Source: Shumkonia mesophila (GTDB lineage: Bacteria; Pseudomonadota; Alphaproteobacteria; Rhodospirillales; Shumkoniaceae). Taken from it: a stretch of DNA of 64,000 nucleotides. Below the pieces are notes generated by a model that saw only the letters and a list, made by a program, of their open reading frames with translations, was not told the origin of the DNA and searched no databases. Positions 16,166 through 25,399 of this stretch are shown here, one piece after another (positions within the stretch are counted from its first letter, which is position 1; each line of letters starts with the position of its first letter). The DNA lies in contig NZ_JAOTID010000016.1 in NCBI RefSeq assembly GCF_026163695.1, positions 32,782 through 96,781 of the forward strand, in the 5' to 3' direction. The position numbers and the translations under genes are program-made.

Positions 16166-17016
16166 ACGGGGATGTTGTCGATGAGGCGGGCCCGGCCGAG
16201 ATGGGCGGCGGCCAGCACGCGGGCCGGCTCCCCGGCCGAGGCGATCGGCTGCAGGGTGGCGGCGTTGCGGACCTCGATGTAGTCGACCTTGGCGAACCCC
16301 GCCGCCAGCAGCTCGCGGCCGCCCCAGGCCGCCCGCTCGCCGGGATCGGCGCCGTCGCGCACGGCGGCGGCGATGGCCCGGAGAACGCGGATCAGGGCCG
16401 GCGCCACGGCCCGCTGCTCGGGCGTCAGATAGGCGTTGCGCGACGACATGGCCAGGCCGTCGGCCTCGCGCACGGTCGGCGCGCCGCGCACGGCGACCGG
16501 AATGTCGAGATCGGCCACCATGCGCCTGATCACCAGAAGCTGCTGGTAGTCCTTCTCGCCGAAAACGGCAACGTCGGGCAGGGCCTGGAGCAGCAGCTTG
16601 GCGACCACGGTGGCCACCCCGGTGAAGAAGCCGGGGCGGAACGACCCTTCCAGGATGTCGCCGAGGCCGGGCACCGCGACCTGGGTGGCCGAGCCCTGCG
16701 GGTACATTTCCCCGACGGTCGGCGCGAACAGCAGGTGGGTGCCCTCGCCCGCCAGCTTGGCCATGTCGCCCGCCTCGTCGCGCGGATAGGCCGCCAGGTC
16801 CTCGTTCGGGTTGAACTGCTTGGGATTGACGAACAGCGTCACGCAAACCCGGCTGGCTTCCTTGCGGATCCCGCGCACCAGCGACAGGTGGCCGTCGTGC
16901 AACGCCCCCATGGTCGGCACCAGGCCGACGGTTTCGCCGGCGGCGCGCCATTCGGCGACGCGGGCCCGCAGGCCGGCCACCGTGCGCACGACCTCGATCT
17001 TCGACGTCCCGCTCAT
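16162..17016 (-). CDS. panC: Pantoate--beta-alanine ligase
   Basis: A 284-residue pantothenate synthetase. The HIGH-type motif is at residues 36-44 (MGALHDGHL, His40 and His43), with [13 protein letters not shown] in the ATP/pantoate site and the KMSKS-like region SSRNAYLT. It condenses pantoate and beta-alanine with ATP to make pantothenate for CoA. It overlaps panB by 4 bp (stop/start overlap), so the two form a translationally coupled operon from the promoter upstream of panB. The TAA stop is contributed by the right arm of an inverted repeat, which suggests that insertion of the repeat set the present C-terminus (DNIPV). Confidence 0.96.
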   Translation of the reverse strand: MSGTSKIEVVRTVAGLRARVAEWRAAGETVGLVPTMGALHDGHLSLVRGIRKEASRVCVTLFVNPKQFNPNEDLAAYPRDEAGDMAKLAGEGTHLLFAPTVGEMYPQGSATQVAVPGLGDILEGSFRPGFFTGVATVVAKLLLQALPDVAVFGEKDYQQLLVIRRMVADLDIPVAVRGAPTVREADGLAMSSRNAYLTPEQRAVAPALIRVLRAIAAAVRDGADPGERAAWGGRELLAAGFAKVDYIEVRNAATLQPIASAGEPARVLAAAHLGRARLIDNIPV

Positions 17017-17840
17017 GACGGCTTCTTGGGTCCGAACAGGTGCTCGGGGCCGGGGAAGCGCCTGGCCCTGACGTCCTCGGCGTAGGCCTGGACGGCCTTC
17101 GCCACCTCGGCGCCGAGTTCGGCGTAGCGCCTGACGAATTTCGGCGTGAAGTCGGCGAACAGGCCGAGGATGTCCTCGGTGACCAGGATCTGGCCGTCGC
17201 AGGCGGCCGACGCGCCGATGCCGATGGTCGGAATGGGAATGGCCGCCGTGATGTCGCGGGCCACCGCCTCCACCGTGCCCTCGACGACGACGGCGAAGGC
17301 TCCGGCCTCGGCGATCGCGCGAGCGTCGGCCATCAGCCGGGTCGCCTCGTCGGCCTCGCGGCCGTGGGCGCGATAGCCGCCGTCGGCGTGCAGCGACTGC
17401 GGCGTCAGCCCGATGTGGGCCATCACCGGAATGCCGCGGGTCGCCAGGAAGCGGATGGTCTCGGCCATCTCGACGCCGCCCTCCAGCTTCACCCCTTTGG
17501 CCCCGGTTTCGGCCATCACCCGGGCGCCGGCGCGATAGGCCACCTGGGGCGATTCCTTGTAGGAGCCGAACGGCAGGTCGACGATCAGGCAGGCGTGCTC
17601 GGTGCCGCGCGCCACCGCCTTGCCGTGGGCGATCATCATGTCCAGTGTGACGCCCAGCGTCGTCTCCATGCCGTAGACGACGTTGCCCATGGAATCGCCG
17701 ACCAGCAGCAGGTCGACGTGGGGGTCGAGAAAGCGCGCCATCGGCGTCGAATAGGCGGTCAGGCAGACGATCGGTTCGCCGCCCTTGCGGGCCCGGATGT
17801 CTCGAATGGTGATGCCGCGTTGGCGGCTCGCTGTACTCAC
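17013..17840 (-). CDS. panB: 3-methyl-2-oxobutanoate hydroxymethyltransferase
   Basis: A 275-residue ketopantoate hydroxymethyltransferase. Diagnostic motifs include [13 protein letters not shown] at the N-terminus, [13 protein letters not shown] (metal Asp), GGVEMAETI and VVVEGTV (catalytic Glu), and [15 protein letters not shown]. It transfers a hydroxymethyl group from methylene-THF to 2-oxoisovalerate, the first step to pantothenate. The start is a GTG at 17840, supported by a GGGAG site about 8 nt upstream and by the family N-terminus (the following helix begins [11 protein letters not shown]). It is first in the panBC operon. Confidence 0.95.
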   Translation of the reverse strand: MSTASRQRGITIRDIRARKGGEPIVCLTAYSTPMARFLDPHVDLLLVGDSMGNVVYGMETTLGVTLDMMIAHGKAVARGTEHACLIVDLPFGSYKESPQVAYRAGARVMAETGAKGVKLEGGVEMAETIRFLATRGIPVMAHIGLTPQSLHADGGYRAHGREADEATRLMADARAIAEAGAFAVVVEGTVEAVARDITAAIPIPTIGIGASAACDGQILVTEDILGLFADFTPKFVRRYAELGAEVAKAVQAYAEDVRARRFPGPEHLFGPKKPS

Positions 17841-17917
17841 TGTCCTTTCTCCCGCGAGGCTCTGCGAAGGCCGGTTTCCCGCCGCCATCGCCGGGGGCGG
17901 GAAAGGCCGGTGGCGCA

Positions 17918-17946
17918 CTATAGGCCCCCCGGATCGGCCCCGGCAA
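17918..17946 (-). promoter_or_regulatory. panB: Sigma-70-type promoter for panBC
   Basis: On the minus strand, TTGCCG (17941-17946), a 17-bp spacer and CTATAG (17918-17923) lie about 75 bp ahead of the panB GTG. The -10 box and the bases after it (CTATAGTGCGCC) are identical to those of the SRP RNA promoter at 62179, which supports a real housekeeping promoter. Confidence 0.6.
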
Positions 17947-18067
17947 TCGCTTCGTGAAAGGCTTGGCGCATCTGGGCTTTCTCGGGCATTATGCCGGCCA
18001 CGCCCGATGTCCCGCCAGGGCCGGGAGGACGGGCGCGGGAAGAAAATTCGGAAGACGAGGTGGGGAC

Positions 18068-19885
18068 ATGAGGACAGGATGGTTTTCCTTGCGCGGCGGC
18101 CTGACGGCGGTGGCGATCCTGTTGCTGGGCGTCGCCGCCTGCGAGCCGCTTCCGCCCGAGGAACCGCTTGCCGCGGCATCGCCGGCTGCGGTGGCGCCGC
18201 CGGCGCCGGTCGCCGAGCCGGTCCCGCCGCAGGCCCCGCCCGTGGCCGCCGTCGAGCCGGCGGCTTCCACCAAACAGATGATCGCCGCCGCCCATCCGCT
18301 GGCGGCCGAGGCCGGGCTGGCGATGCTCAAGGCCGGCGGCAGCGCGATCGACGCCGCCATCGCCGCCGAACTGGTGCTGGGCCTAGTCGAGCCGCAGTCC
18401 TCGGGCATCGGCGGCGGCGCCTTTCTCATGCATTACGCGGCGAAGACGGGCGAGATCGCCGCCTACGACGGCCGCGAGACGGCGCCCGCCGCCGCCACGT
18501 CCGACATGTTCCTCAACGCCGACGGCCGGCCCATGGCCTTCGAGAAGGCCGTGGTCGGCGGTCTCTCCGTGGGCGTCCCCGGATTTTTGCGCATGGCCGA
18601 GATGGCGCACCGCGAGCACGGGCGGCTGCCCTGGGCCCAGTTGTTCGATCCGGCCATCGGCCTGGCCGAGAAGGGCTTCGCGGTTTCCGAACGGCTGCAC
18701 GGCCTGATCGCCGGGGCCAAGCATCTGAAGACCTTCGCCGCCACCGCCGGCTATTTCCATGGCCCCGACGGCCAGCCCCGCGCGGCCGGCGAGATCGTCG
18801 CCAACCCGGCCTACGCCGCCACCCTTCGCGAGGTCGCCGAGAAGGGCGCCGAGGCCTTCTACACCGGGCCGATCGCCAGCGACATCGCCGCCGCCGCGCG
18901 CGGCGCCAGGCCCAACCCGGGGCGCATGGTCGCCGCCGACCTCGCCGGCTACAAGGCGATCAAGCGCGAACCGGTGTGCCTGTTCTACCGCGCCTGGATG
19001 GTCTGCGGCATGCCGGCGCCCACCTCGGGTGGCATCACCACGCTGCAGATCCTGGGCCTCCTGCAGGGAACCGATCTGGCGGCGCTCAAACCCAATTCGG
19101 TCGAGGCCGTGCACCTGATCGCCGAGGCCAGCCGGCTGGCCTTCGCCGACCGCGACACCTATATCGCCGACCCCGCCTTCATCCCGGTGCCGGCCGCCGG
19201 CATGCTCGATTCCGGCTACCTGAAACTGCGGGCCCGCGAAATCTCGCCGACGCGCAGCATGGGCACCGCCTTCCCCGGCATGCCGGGCACCGGCGGGGCG
19301 TGGAACTTCGCCCCCGACGACACCCGGACCGGCGTCTCCACCACCCATCTGGCGGTGATCGACGCGGACGGCAACGCCGTCTCGCTGACGGCCAGCATCG
19401 AGGGGCCGTTCGGCTCGCACCTGATGGCGAGGGGCTTTCTGCTCAACAACCAGCTCACCGATTTCTCGTTCGCCCCGGTCAAGGGCGGCGCGCCGGTCGC
19501 CAACGCGGTGGAACCGAAGAAGCGGCCGCGCAGTTCGATGGCCCCGATGCTGGTCTTCGACGGCACCGGGCGGGTGGTCGAGGCGGTGGGGTCGCCCGGC
19601 GGCTCGCGCATCATCGGCTATGTCGCCAAGACGCTGATCGCCACGCTGGACTGGAAGATGGACATCCAGGCGGCCATCGACCTTCCCAACTTCGTCAACC
19701 GCAACGGCAAGACGGAACTGGAAAAGGGCACGCCGCTGGAAGCCCTGGCGCCGGCCTTGAAGGCCCTCGGCCACGAGGTGACGATCGGTGAGATGACCAG
19801 CGGCCTGCACGGCGTCACGGCCGACGCCACAGGCCTTGCCGGCGGCGCCGACCCGCGCCGCGACGGCGTCGCCCTCGGCCAGTAA
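18068..19885 (+). CDS. ggt: Gamma-glutamyltransferase, lipoprotein type
   Basis: A 605-residue Ntn-hydrolase. A lipoprotein signal (LLLGVAAC, Cys about 21) and a roughly 45-residue Pro/Ala-rich linker precede the catalytic part. The large subunit has [16 protein letters not shown] and a DGRETAP motif (glutamate-binding Arg). Autocleavage and the nucleophile are at Thr425 in [11 protein letters not shown], and [11 protein letters not shown] and GSPGGSRII are further family motifs. It cleaves gamma-glutamyl bonds of glutathione and conjugates in the periplasm. The linker suggests it is tethered to the envelope. It is divergent from panB (227-bp gap) and 16 bp ahead of the methyltransferase gene. 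Confidence 0.93.
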   Translation: MRTGWFSLRGGLTAVAILLLGVAACEPLPPEEPLAAASPAAVAPPAPVAEPVPPQAPPVAAVEPAASTKQMIAAAHPLAAEAGLAMLKAGGSAIDAAIAAELVLGLVEPQSSGIGGGAFLMHYAAKTGEIAAYDGRETAPAAATSDMFLNADGRPMAFEKAVVGGLSVGVPGFLRMAEMAHREHGRLPWAQLFDPAIGLAEKGFAVSERLHGLIAGAKHLKTFAATAGYFHGPDGQPRAAGEIVANPAYAATLREVAEKGAEAFYTGPIASDIAAAARGARPNPGRMVAADLAGYKAIKREPVCLFYRAWMVCGMPAPTSGGITTLQILGLLQGTDLAALKPNSVEAVHLIAEASRLAFADRDTYIADPAFIPVPAAGMLDSGYLKLRAREISPTRSMGTAFPGMPGTGGAWNFAPDDTRTGVSTTHLAVIDADGNAVSLTASIEGPFGSHLMARGFLLNNQLTDFSFAPVKGGAPVANAVEPKKRPRSSMAPMLVFDGTGRVVEAVGSPGGSRIIGYVAKTLIATLDWKMDIQAAIDLPNFVNRNGKTELEKGTPLEALAPALKALGHEVTIGEMTSGLHGVTADATGLAGGADPRRDGVALGQ

Positions 19886-19901
19886 ACGGAAGGTTCCCCC
19901 C

Positions 19902-21101
19902 ATGAGCGCCGCCAGCCCCGACTATCCCCGCGTCTTCGTGCTGCCCGGCCGCGACAAGCGGGCGGCGCGCGGCCACCCGTGGGTCTACGCCAACGAGGTG
20001 CGCATGGACGCCGAGGCCAAGGCGCTGGCGCCCGGCGCCATCGTCCTCCTGCTGCGCACCGACGGCAAGCCGCTGGGGGTCGGCACCTTCAACCCGCACG
20101 CCCTGATCGCCTTCCGGTTCCTCAGCCGCGATCCCGCCGTTTGCGTCGACGAGGCCTTCTTCGCCGGCCGCCTGGGCCGCGCGCTGGCCCTGCGCGAGCA
20201 GCTGTTCGACGCCCCGTACTACCGCCTCGCCCATGCCGAGGCCGACGGCCTGCCGGGCCTGGTCGTCGATCGCTTCGGTCCCGTGCTTTCCGTGCAGGCC
20301 GGTACCGCCGGCATGGACGGCTGCCTGCCCCAGGTGCTGGCCGCCCTCGATACCCTGCTGGCGCCCGCCGCCGTGGTGCTGCGCAACGACGGCCGCGGCC
20401 GCGCGCTGGAGGGGCTCGCCGCCGAGGTTCGCGTCGTCAAGGGCCGGCTCGACGGCCCCGTCGAGGTCAAGGAAGGCGGGCTGACCTTCCTGGCCGACTT
20501 GGGCGAGGGACAGAAGACCGGCTGGTTCTTCGACCAGCGCGACAATCGCGCCCGGGTCGCCCGCCTGGCCAAGGGCGGGCGCATGCTCGACGTCTATTGC
20601 TACGCCGGCGGTTTCGCGGTGTCGGCCGCCGCCGCCGGCGCCACCGAGGTTCTGGCCGTCGACAGCTCGGAGAAGGCCCTCGAGCTGGCCGCGCTTTCGG
20701 CGCGCGTCAACGGCGTCGCCGGGCGCTGCGCCTGGCGGCGGGCCGATGCCTTCGAGGAAATGGCCCGCCTCGATGCCGCCGGCGAGCGCTTCGAGGTGGT
20801 GGCGGTCGACCCGCCGGCCTTCGTCAAGTCGCGCAAGGACCTGGCGAGCGGGCTCAAGGGCTATGGCAAGCTGGCCCGCCTGGCCGCCCGGCTGGTGGCC
20901 CCCGGCGGCTTCCTGTTCATGGCGTCGTGCTCGCACAACGTCGAGCCGGCTCCCTTTGCCGAGACGGTGGCCGAGGGCGTCTACAAGGCCGGCCGCGAGG
21001 GCCGCGTGCTGTCGGCGACGGGCGCCGCCGCCGACCATCCGGTGCACCCCCAGCTTCCGGAATCGGCCTATCTCAAGGCCCTCATCCTGCAGCTCGACTG
21101 A
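19902..21101 (+). CDS. Class I SAM-dependent 23S rRNA methyltransferase, RlmI-like
   Basis: A 399-residue protein with an N-terminal PUA domain (residues about 8-80, with GHPWVYANEV), a central EEHEE-type domain with ADGLPGLVVDRFG, and a C-terminal Rossmann methyltransferase. The AdoMet motif I is MLDVYCYAGGFAVSAA, and the catalytic motif is VDPPAFVKSRKD with ASCSHNV later. This architecture matches RlmI (m5C1962 of 23S rRNA) and relatives. The Cys of ASCSHN fits a 5-methylcytosine enzyme. The start follows a GGAAGG site at 19888-19893. Co-directional with ggt, it ends in a nested repeat region. Confidence 0.9.
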   Translation: MSAASPDYPRVFVLPGRDKRAARGHPWVYANEVRMDAEAKALAPGAIVLLLRTDGKPLGVGTFNPHALIAFRFLSRDPAVCVDEAFFAGRLGRALALREQLFDAPYYRLAHAEADGLPGLVVDRFGPVLSVQAGTAGMDGCLPQVLAALDTLLAPAAVVLRNDGRGRALEGLAAEVRVVKGRLDGPVEVKEGGLTFLADLGEGQKTGWFFDQRDNRARVARLAKGGRMLDVYCYAGGFAVSAAAAGATEVLAVDSSEKALELAALSARVNGVAGRCAWRRADAFEEMARLDAAGERFEVVAVDPPAFVKSRKDLASGLKGYGKLARLAARLVAPGGFLFMASCSHNVEPAPFAETVAEGVYKAGREGRVLSATGAAADHPVHPQLPESAYLKALILQLD

Positions 21102-21103
21102 TT

Positions 21104-21248
21104 GAGTTTTGGAGTTTTGGGGACGCCATACTTAATTCACGAATACGGCTGCTCAAGGAGTCCGCAACTTCCGACGTGAATTAAGTATAGTGTCCCCAAA
21201 ACTATTAAGTATGGCGTCCCCAAAACTATTGGTCTCCCCAAAACTATT
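21104..21248. repeat. Nested inverted repeat at a convergent gene junction (copy 2)
   Basis: The main arms are 21113-21141 and 21175-21203 (27 of 29 bases paired), with core AGTTTTGGGGACGCC and ATACTTAATTCACG. Two extra partial right ends follow (21204-21230 and 21235-21248), each ending CCCCAAAACTATT, and an extra partial left end GAGTTTTGG lies at 21104-21112. The whole fills the gap between the convergent RlmI-like and tam genes. Same family as 16073 and 57029, with serial end duplications. Confidence 0.85.
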
Positions 21249-22018
21249 CAGCAGGTGGCGACGATGAACAGCCGGCGGAAGGGGAACAGCGTGCGGCCGT
21301 CGGGGCGCGGCGGATAGGCGGCCAGCACCCGCTTGGCGTAGGTGTCGAGGAAGGCCTGGCGCTCCTCGCCCTCGAGCGCTTCGAGGAAGGGCCGGAGCGC
21401 CGTGCCCTTGGTGAACTCGACCACCGGATTGTGGCCGTCCAGCACCTGCCAGTAGATGGTCTCCCACACCTCCAGGCGCAGCACGACCGGGCTCAGCCAG
21501 TCATAATAGGCCTCGGGCGCCGCCACCGGCTCGGGGCGCATCAGGGGCTTCAGCCGCGCCGCCCACGGACCGTTTTCGATGGTTTCCCTCATCAGGGCGT
21601 GCGACGGCTCGCGCTGGTTGCGCGGCATCTGCACGGCCAGCACGGCACCCGGCGCCAGCAGGCCGGCCAGGTGCGGGAACACGCTGGCGTGGTCGTCCAG
21701 CCATTGCAACGCCGCGTTGGAAAAGAACAGCTCGGCCGGCCTGGCCGGCCGCCATGTCCGAAGATCGGCCTCCTGCCACTGGATGGCGCCGCTCTCGCCG
21801 GCCTGGGCCTTGGCCAGCATCTCGGGCGCGGAATCGACGCCAATGACCTCGGCCCCCGGCCAGCGCTCGGCCAGCAGCCGGGTGATGTTGCCGGCCCCGC
21901 AGCCGAGGTCGTAAACCACCCTCGGCGCCTCCAGCGGCACCCGCGCCATGAGGTCGCGGGCCGGCCGCGACCGCTCGGTGGCGAATCGCAGATACTGAAC
22001 GCTGTCCCAGGTAGCCAT
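21248..22018 (-). CDS. tam: Trans-aconitate 2-methyltransferase
   Basis: A 256-residue class I methyltransferase. AdoMet motif I is VVYDLGCGAGNITRLL (residues 34-49) and VIGVDSAPEML supplies the acidic loop. Tam-type signatures are the start WDSVQYLRFATERSRPARDL, FFSNAALQWLDDH, VQMPRNQREPSH and the C-terminal PPRPDGRTLFPFRRLFIVA. It esterifies trans-aconitate, a spontaneous inhibitor formed from cis-aconitate, thus protecting aconitase. The stop codon touches the last base of the nested repeat next door. No operon partner is apparent. Confidence 0.93.
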   Translation of the reverse strand: MATWDSVQYLRFATERSRPARDLMARVPLEAPRVVYDLGCGAGNITRLLAERWPGAEVIGVDSAPEMLAKAQAGESGAIQWQEADLRTWRPARPAELFFSNAALQWLDDHASVFPHLAGLLAPGAVLAVQMPRNQREPSHALMRETIENGPWAARLKPLMRPEPVAAPEAYYDWLSPVVLRLEVWETIYWQVLDGHNPVVEFTKGTALRPFLEALEGEERQAFLDTYAKRVLAAYPPRPDGRTLFPFRRLFIVATC

Positions 22019-22088
22019 GCGCCGTCCCCCCCCTTTGCCGCTCCGACCTTCCCGTCATAGGACATCCGCCGGCCGGCGGCAACTGCGG

Positions 22089-22247
22089 GCTAGAGCATTT
22101 TGCGGCCACATGGAATCACCCCTTTATTGGTCGTCATTCCCGCGAACGCGGGAATCCAGGGCAACCGCTCCGTCACTCGCCCTGGACCCCCGCGTTCGCG
22201 GGGGTGACGATGAAGAATGATCCCGCCTGAGCGGAAAATGCTCTAGC
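22089..22247. mobile_element. MITE-like element with terminal inverted repeats
   Basis: A 159-bp non-coding element bounded by inverted 13-bp ends, GCTAGAGCATTTT (22089-22101) and AAAATGCTCTAGC (22235-22247). Inside, two GC palindromes face each other: TTCCCGCGAACGCGGGAA and CCCCCGCGTTCGCGGGGG, in the familiar context of GTCATT...ATCCAG and CCTGGA...GTGACG. It has no coding potential. It lies between the start of tam and the end of the histidine kinase gene. I infer a non-autonomous mobile or REP-type repeat. Confidence 0.7.
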
Positions 22248-22263
22248 GCGATGGTTGCGGGCC

Positions 22264-23691
22264 TCAGGCGCCGGCCGGCAGGTCGATCTCGAAGATGGCG
22301 CCGGTGGCGTCCGACCGGGCCAGGGTCGCCTCGCCGCCGTGCGCCTTGGCGATGTCGCGCACGATGACCAGGCCCAGCCCGGTGCCGCCCGCCCGGGCCG
22401 AGCCGACGAACGGCTGGAACAGCCGCTCCCGGGCCCGCGGCGGCAGCCCGGGGCCGTCGTCGGCGACCCGAAGCACGACCCGCCCGGCGGCCCGGGAGGC
22501 CGTCAGCGTCAGGGTCTTGGCGCCGGCCTCGCCGGCGTTGCGGGCCAGGTTCTCGATCAGGCGCGTCAGCTGGCGGCGGTCGCCCTCCACCGTCAGGGCC
22601 GGCTCGATGTCGTTTTGCCAGGCGAGATCGAACACCCCCTGCTGGCGGGGGTCGCCCTCCGCCGCCATGCGCAGCGCGTCCTCGACGTCCTGCGCCAGCC
22701 CGTGCAGGTCGACCGCCGCCCGTTCGCTCTTGGCCACCCCGTCGCCGACGTAGTTCAGCGTCTGGCGGCACAGGTTGACGGCGGCGTCGATGGCGTTAAA
22801 CAGCCGGGGCGTCACCTTCTGCACTTCGGGGTCGTCGATGTCGGCCAGGCGGTCGTGGACCAGCATGGCGGTGGCCAGGCTGTTGCGCAGGTCGTGGTTG
22901 ATCTTGGCCACCGCGGCGCCCAGCGTGGCCAGCCGCTCCTTCTGCACCAGGGCGGCCCGCACGTCGCGCTGCATGACCGCCAGCTGGCGTTCGGCGACGC
23001 CCATCTCGTCGGCGCTCCCCGCCGGCACGATGATGCGCGTCTCGTCCTCGGGGTCCTCCTGGAAGCGGGCCATGCTGCCGGTGATGCGGCGCATCGGGCG
23101 GACCAGCAGCCATTGCAGGCTGAAATAGACGGCGCCCGCCGTGATCAGCGAGATGACGATGGAAAGGGCCAGGATGCGCACCGAATAGTCGTACATGGCG
23201 CGGCGCATCGGCGTCTCGTCGATCACCGTCTCGACCATGACGGCGGGGTCGCGCGGCGAATCGCCGACCACGCGCAGCACGCGGTTGTCCCGCTGGGCCA
23301 AGGTGCCGTAGGCGCCGGCCAGCCAGTGGACGGCCGCCATCTCGGTCAAGTCGACGGTGACGTCGATCCGGGGCGGCATGTCCTTGCTCAGCATCAGCAC
23401 CCGGCGGTCGGGGCGCTTGAGCACGATGGCGTAGGCCCCGGCGTGGAACAGCAACTCGTCCTTGAGGGCGGGGCCGAGGGTGGCGTCCGAGGTGGCTTCC
23501 AGCGCGAGGGCCGCCAGATGGGCCTGGGACACCGCCTCCTCCAGGTAGGACTTGCGGAAGCGCGAGATGGAAGGCGCATAGATAAGCAGCTCGGCCACCA
23601 TGACGAAGGCGATGGTAAGCAGCAACAGCCGCGCCGACAGGCCGAAGATCACCGGCCGCCCGGGAGGAGAGGGAGGAGAGGGTTCCGTCAT
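22264..23691 (-). CDS. Membrane-bound sensor histidine kinase
   Basis: A 475-residue HisKA/HATPase sensor kinase. One transmembrane helix at about residues 16-38, a periplasmic sensor (about 39-170) and a second helix at about 172-196 are followed by a HAMP-like linker. The H-box is KINHDLRNSLA with His266. The N-box is NLARNAGEAG, then DDGPGLPP, LFQPFVG and GGTGLGLVIV form the ATP lid. The N of the H-box (NHDLRN rather than SHELRT) marks a distinct subgroup. No response regulator lies next to it, so it is an orphan. The stimulus is unknown. Confidence 0.92.
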   Translation of the reverse strand: MTEPSPPSPPGRPVIFGLSARLLLLTIAFVMVAELLIYAPSISRFRKSYLEEAVSQAHLAALALEATSDATLGPALKDELLFHAGAYAIVLKRPDRRVLMLSKDMPPRIDVTVDLTEMAAVHWLAGAYGTLAQRDNRVLRVVGDSPRDPAVMVETVIDETPMRRAMYDYSVRILALSIVISLITAGAVYFSLQWLLVRPMRRITGSMARFQEDPEDETRIIVPAGSADEMGVAERQLAVMQRDVRAALVQKERLATLGAAVAKINHDLRNSLATAMLVHDRLADIDDPEVQKVTPRLFNAIDAAVNLCRQTLNYVGDGVAKSERAAVDLHGLAQDVEDALRMAAEGDPRQQGVFDLAWQNDIEPALTVEGDRRQLTRLIENLARNAGEAGAKTLTLTASRAAGRVVLRVADDGPGLPPRARERLFQPFVGSARAGGTGLGLVIVRDIAKAHGGEATLARSDATGAIFEIDLPAGA

Positions 23692-23764
23692 GCCCGAAGC
23701 CTACACCAGCCCCGGGCCAGCGGCCTAGCGGCGCGGGGGCGGGACACCCCCCTCAAAATCGGTT

Positions 23765-24256
23765 CTAGGCCACCCACAGGCCGCGCTTCCGGTGCCAGCC
23801 CTCGATGGATTCCTCGGGGTATTCGTCGAAGCAGGCGTCGTGGGGGCCGATCTGCGGCACCACCCAGGCCGGCTTGTAGGCCAGCATGAGGTGCACGCTT
23901 TCGGGCGGCACCGGCAGTTCGCTGTCGATGGCCGAGGCGAAGGGATGCACCAGCTCCGGCCAGGTCGGGTCGTAAAGCCACAGCGCGCTGGCGCAACGCT
24001 TGCAGAAATGGCGCTCTCCGGTGCTGACCTCGCAGGCGCCGCCGCGTTCGAGTTCGGCGCGATAGACGGACAGCGCCTCGCGGCCCTCGACCGTGAGCGT
24101 CTCGTTCACCGCCCCCAGGTTGATGGCATAGCCGCCGCCCCCCGCCGTCTTGCGGCAGATCGAGCAATAGCAGCGCATGAAGGGCTGCGGCGTGTGGCTC
24201 AAGACCGTGAAGCGGACGGCGCCGCACCGGCAGCCGCCTTCAAGGGTGATCGGCAT
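23765..24256 (-). CDS. GFA family protein (glutathione-dependent formaldehyde-activating-like)
   Basis: A 163-residue zinc-binding protein of the Gfa/CENP-V fold. Metal-binding cysteines are visible as Cys9-x-Cys11, Cys29-x-Cys31-x2-Cys34 and Cys85-x2-Cys88 (GGCRCGAVRF, CYCSICRK, HFCKRCASAL). The family is named for a proposed glutathione-formaldehyde adduct function, but most members are uncharacterised. The C-terminal part (PEESIEGWHRKRGLWV) is conserved among alphaproteobacterial members. It is a single gene, divergent from the serine hydrolase gene. Confidence 0.88.
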   Translation of the reverse strand: MPITLEGGCRCGAVRFTVLSHTPQPFMRCYCSICRKTAGGGGYAINLGAVNETLTVEGREALSVYRAELERGGACEVSTGERHFCKRCASALWLYDPTWPELVHPFASAIDSELPVPPESVHLMLAYKPAWVVPQIGPHDACFDEYPEESIEGWHRKRGLWVA

Positions 24257-24481
24257 CGGCTCCTCCTGTCGCCACGGACGGACAGAAGAAACGTGGCGAC
24301 GGCGCGCGGGTTCCGCCAGAGCGCCCGTGCGAGAATCCCCTTCGAAACAGGCAAGTGGCCGCTTGCGCTTCCGATGCGTCGCGCGAATCTGCTTTAATCG
24401 GGTTGAGGTGGCCCCGGCACCGGCCTTCGCATTGCCGGAGGGGCTGACACGACGCCCGATGGGCGCCTGGAAGTGACGGGA

Positions 24482-25378
24482 ATGGCGGACATCTACAGCG
24501 CGGTCGTGGATGCAAGGGGCCGTCTACGGGATGAGGCCTCAAGGGCCATCGTTCCCTGGTGGAGCTTCACCAAAACGCTGATTGCCGCCTGTGCGCTGCG
24601 GCTGGTGGAGGACGGTCGCCTCGCCCTCGACGCGCCCCTCGCCGACAGGGGCTACACGCTCCGCGCGCTGCTTCAGCACCGTGCCGGCGTCGGCGATTAT
24701 GGCAACTTGCCGGAGTACCACGCGGCCGTCGCACGCGGCGGTGAGCCCTGGGCCGACGCCGAGGTCTTCACCCGCGTTCCGGCCGACCGCCTCCTTTTCG
24801 CGCCGGGGACAGGCTGGGCCTACTCAAACGTCGGGTACCTCATCGTCCGTCGCCTGATCGAGGAAACCTGCGGTGCCGGTCTGGGAGCGACGCTGCACGC
24901 GCTGGTTCTGGCCCCCCTCGGCCTTCAGGCTTCCCGGCTTGCCGAGACCCGGGCGGACATGCGCACGACCGTGTTCGAGGGTGGGCAGGACTACCATCCG
25001 GGATGGGCCTTCCACGGCATCGTCGTCGGGCCGGTCGCGGAGGCGGCGCTGGCTCTCCACCGCCTTCTGAACGGCGACCTGCTGGCTCCTGCCTCCCGCG
25101 CGGCGCTGCTGGACCGCCACGCGATCGGCGGCCCCGTGGATGGGCGACCCTGGTTGACGGCGGGCTATGGCCTCGGGTTGATGACGGGAGCGATGCAGCG
25201 TCCCGGCATGGCCGAGCCGATCCGGGTCGCCGGTCACTCCGCGGGCGGTCCTGGAAGCGTCGGTGCGGTCTACCAAAGCATCGGCGACGGCCGAGGCCGC
25301 ACGGTCGCCGTCTTTGCCGCCGGATCGGACGGCGGCAGCGCGGAAGACCACGCGCTCGAAAAGCTGATCGCGGCCTGA
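24482..25378 (+). CDS. Serine hydrolase, class C beta-lactamase/PBP-like fold
   Basis: A 298-residue member of the beta-lactamase (class C)/esterase superfamily. The nucleophile motif S-x-x-K is Ser28-Phe-Thr-Lys31, and the second motif Y-x-N is Tyr114-Ser-Asn116 in WAYSNVGYL. The third motif is probably GHSAGG near the C-terminus. There is no signal peptide, so it probably acts in the cytoplasm as an esterase, amidase or peptidase rather than as a resistance enzyme. The ATG at 24482 has GGAAG 8 nt upstream; an in-frame GTG at 24473 would add three residues. It is convergent with the nuclease gene. Confidence 0.86.
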   Translation: MADIYSAVVDARGRLRDEASRAIVPWWSFTKTLIAACALRLVEDGRLALDAPLADRGYTLRALLQHRAGVGDYGNLPEYHAAVARGGEPWADAEVFTRVPADRLLFAPGTGWAYSNVGYLIVRRLIEETCGAGLGATLHALVLAPLGLQASRLAETRADMRTTVFEGGQDYHPGWAFHGIVVGPVAEAALALHRLLNGDLLAPASRAALLDRHAIGGPVDGRPWLTAGYGLGLMTGAMQRPGMAEPIRVAGHSAGGPGSVGAVYQSIGDGRGRTVAVFAAGSDGGSAEDHALEKLIAA

Positions 25379-25399
25379 CGCAACCGCATGACAGACCCC

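Noticed and set aside
24482..25378. Beta-lactam resistance gene
   Set aside because: There is no signal peptide, and the class C fold is shared by many esterases and peptidases; resistance cannot be claimed.
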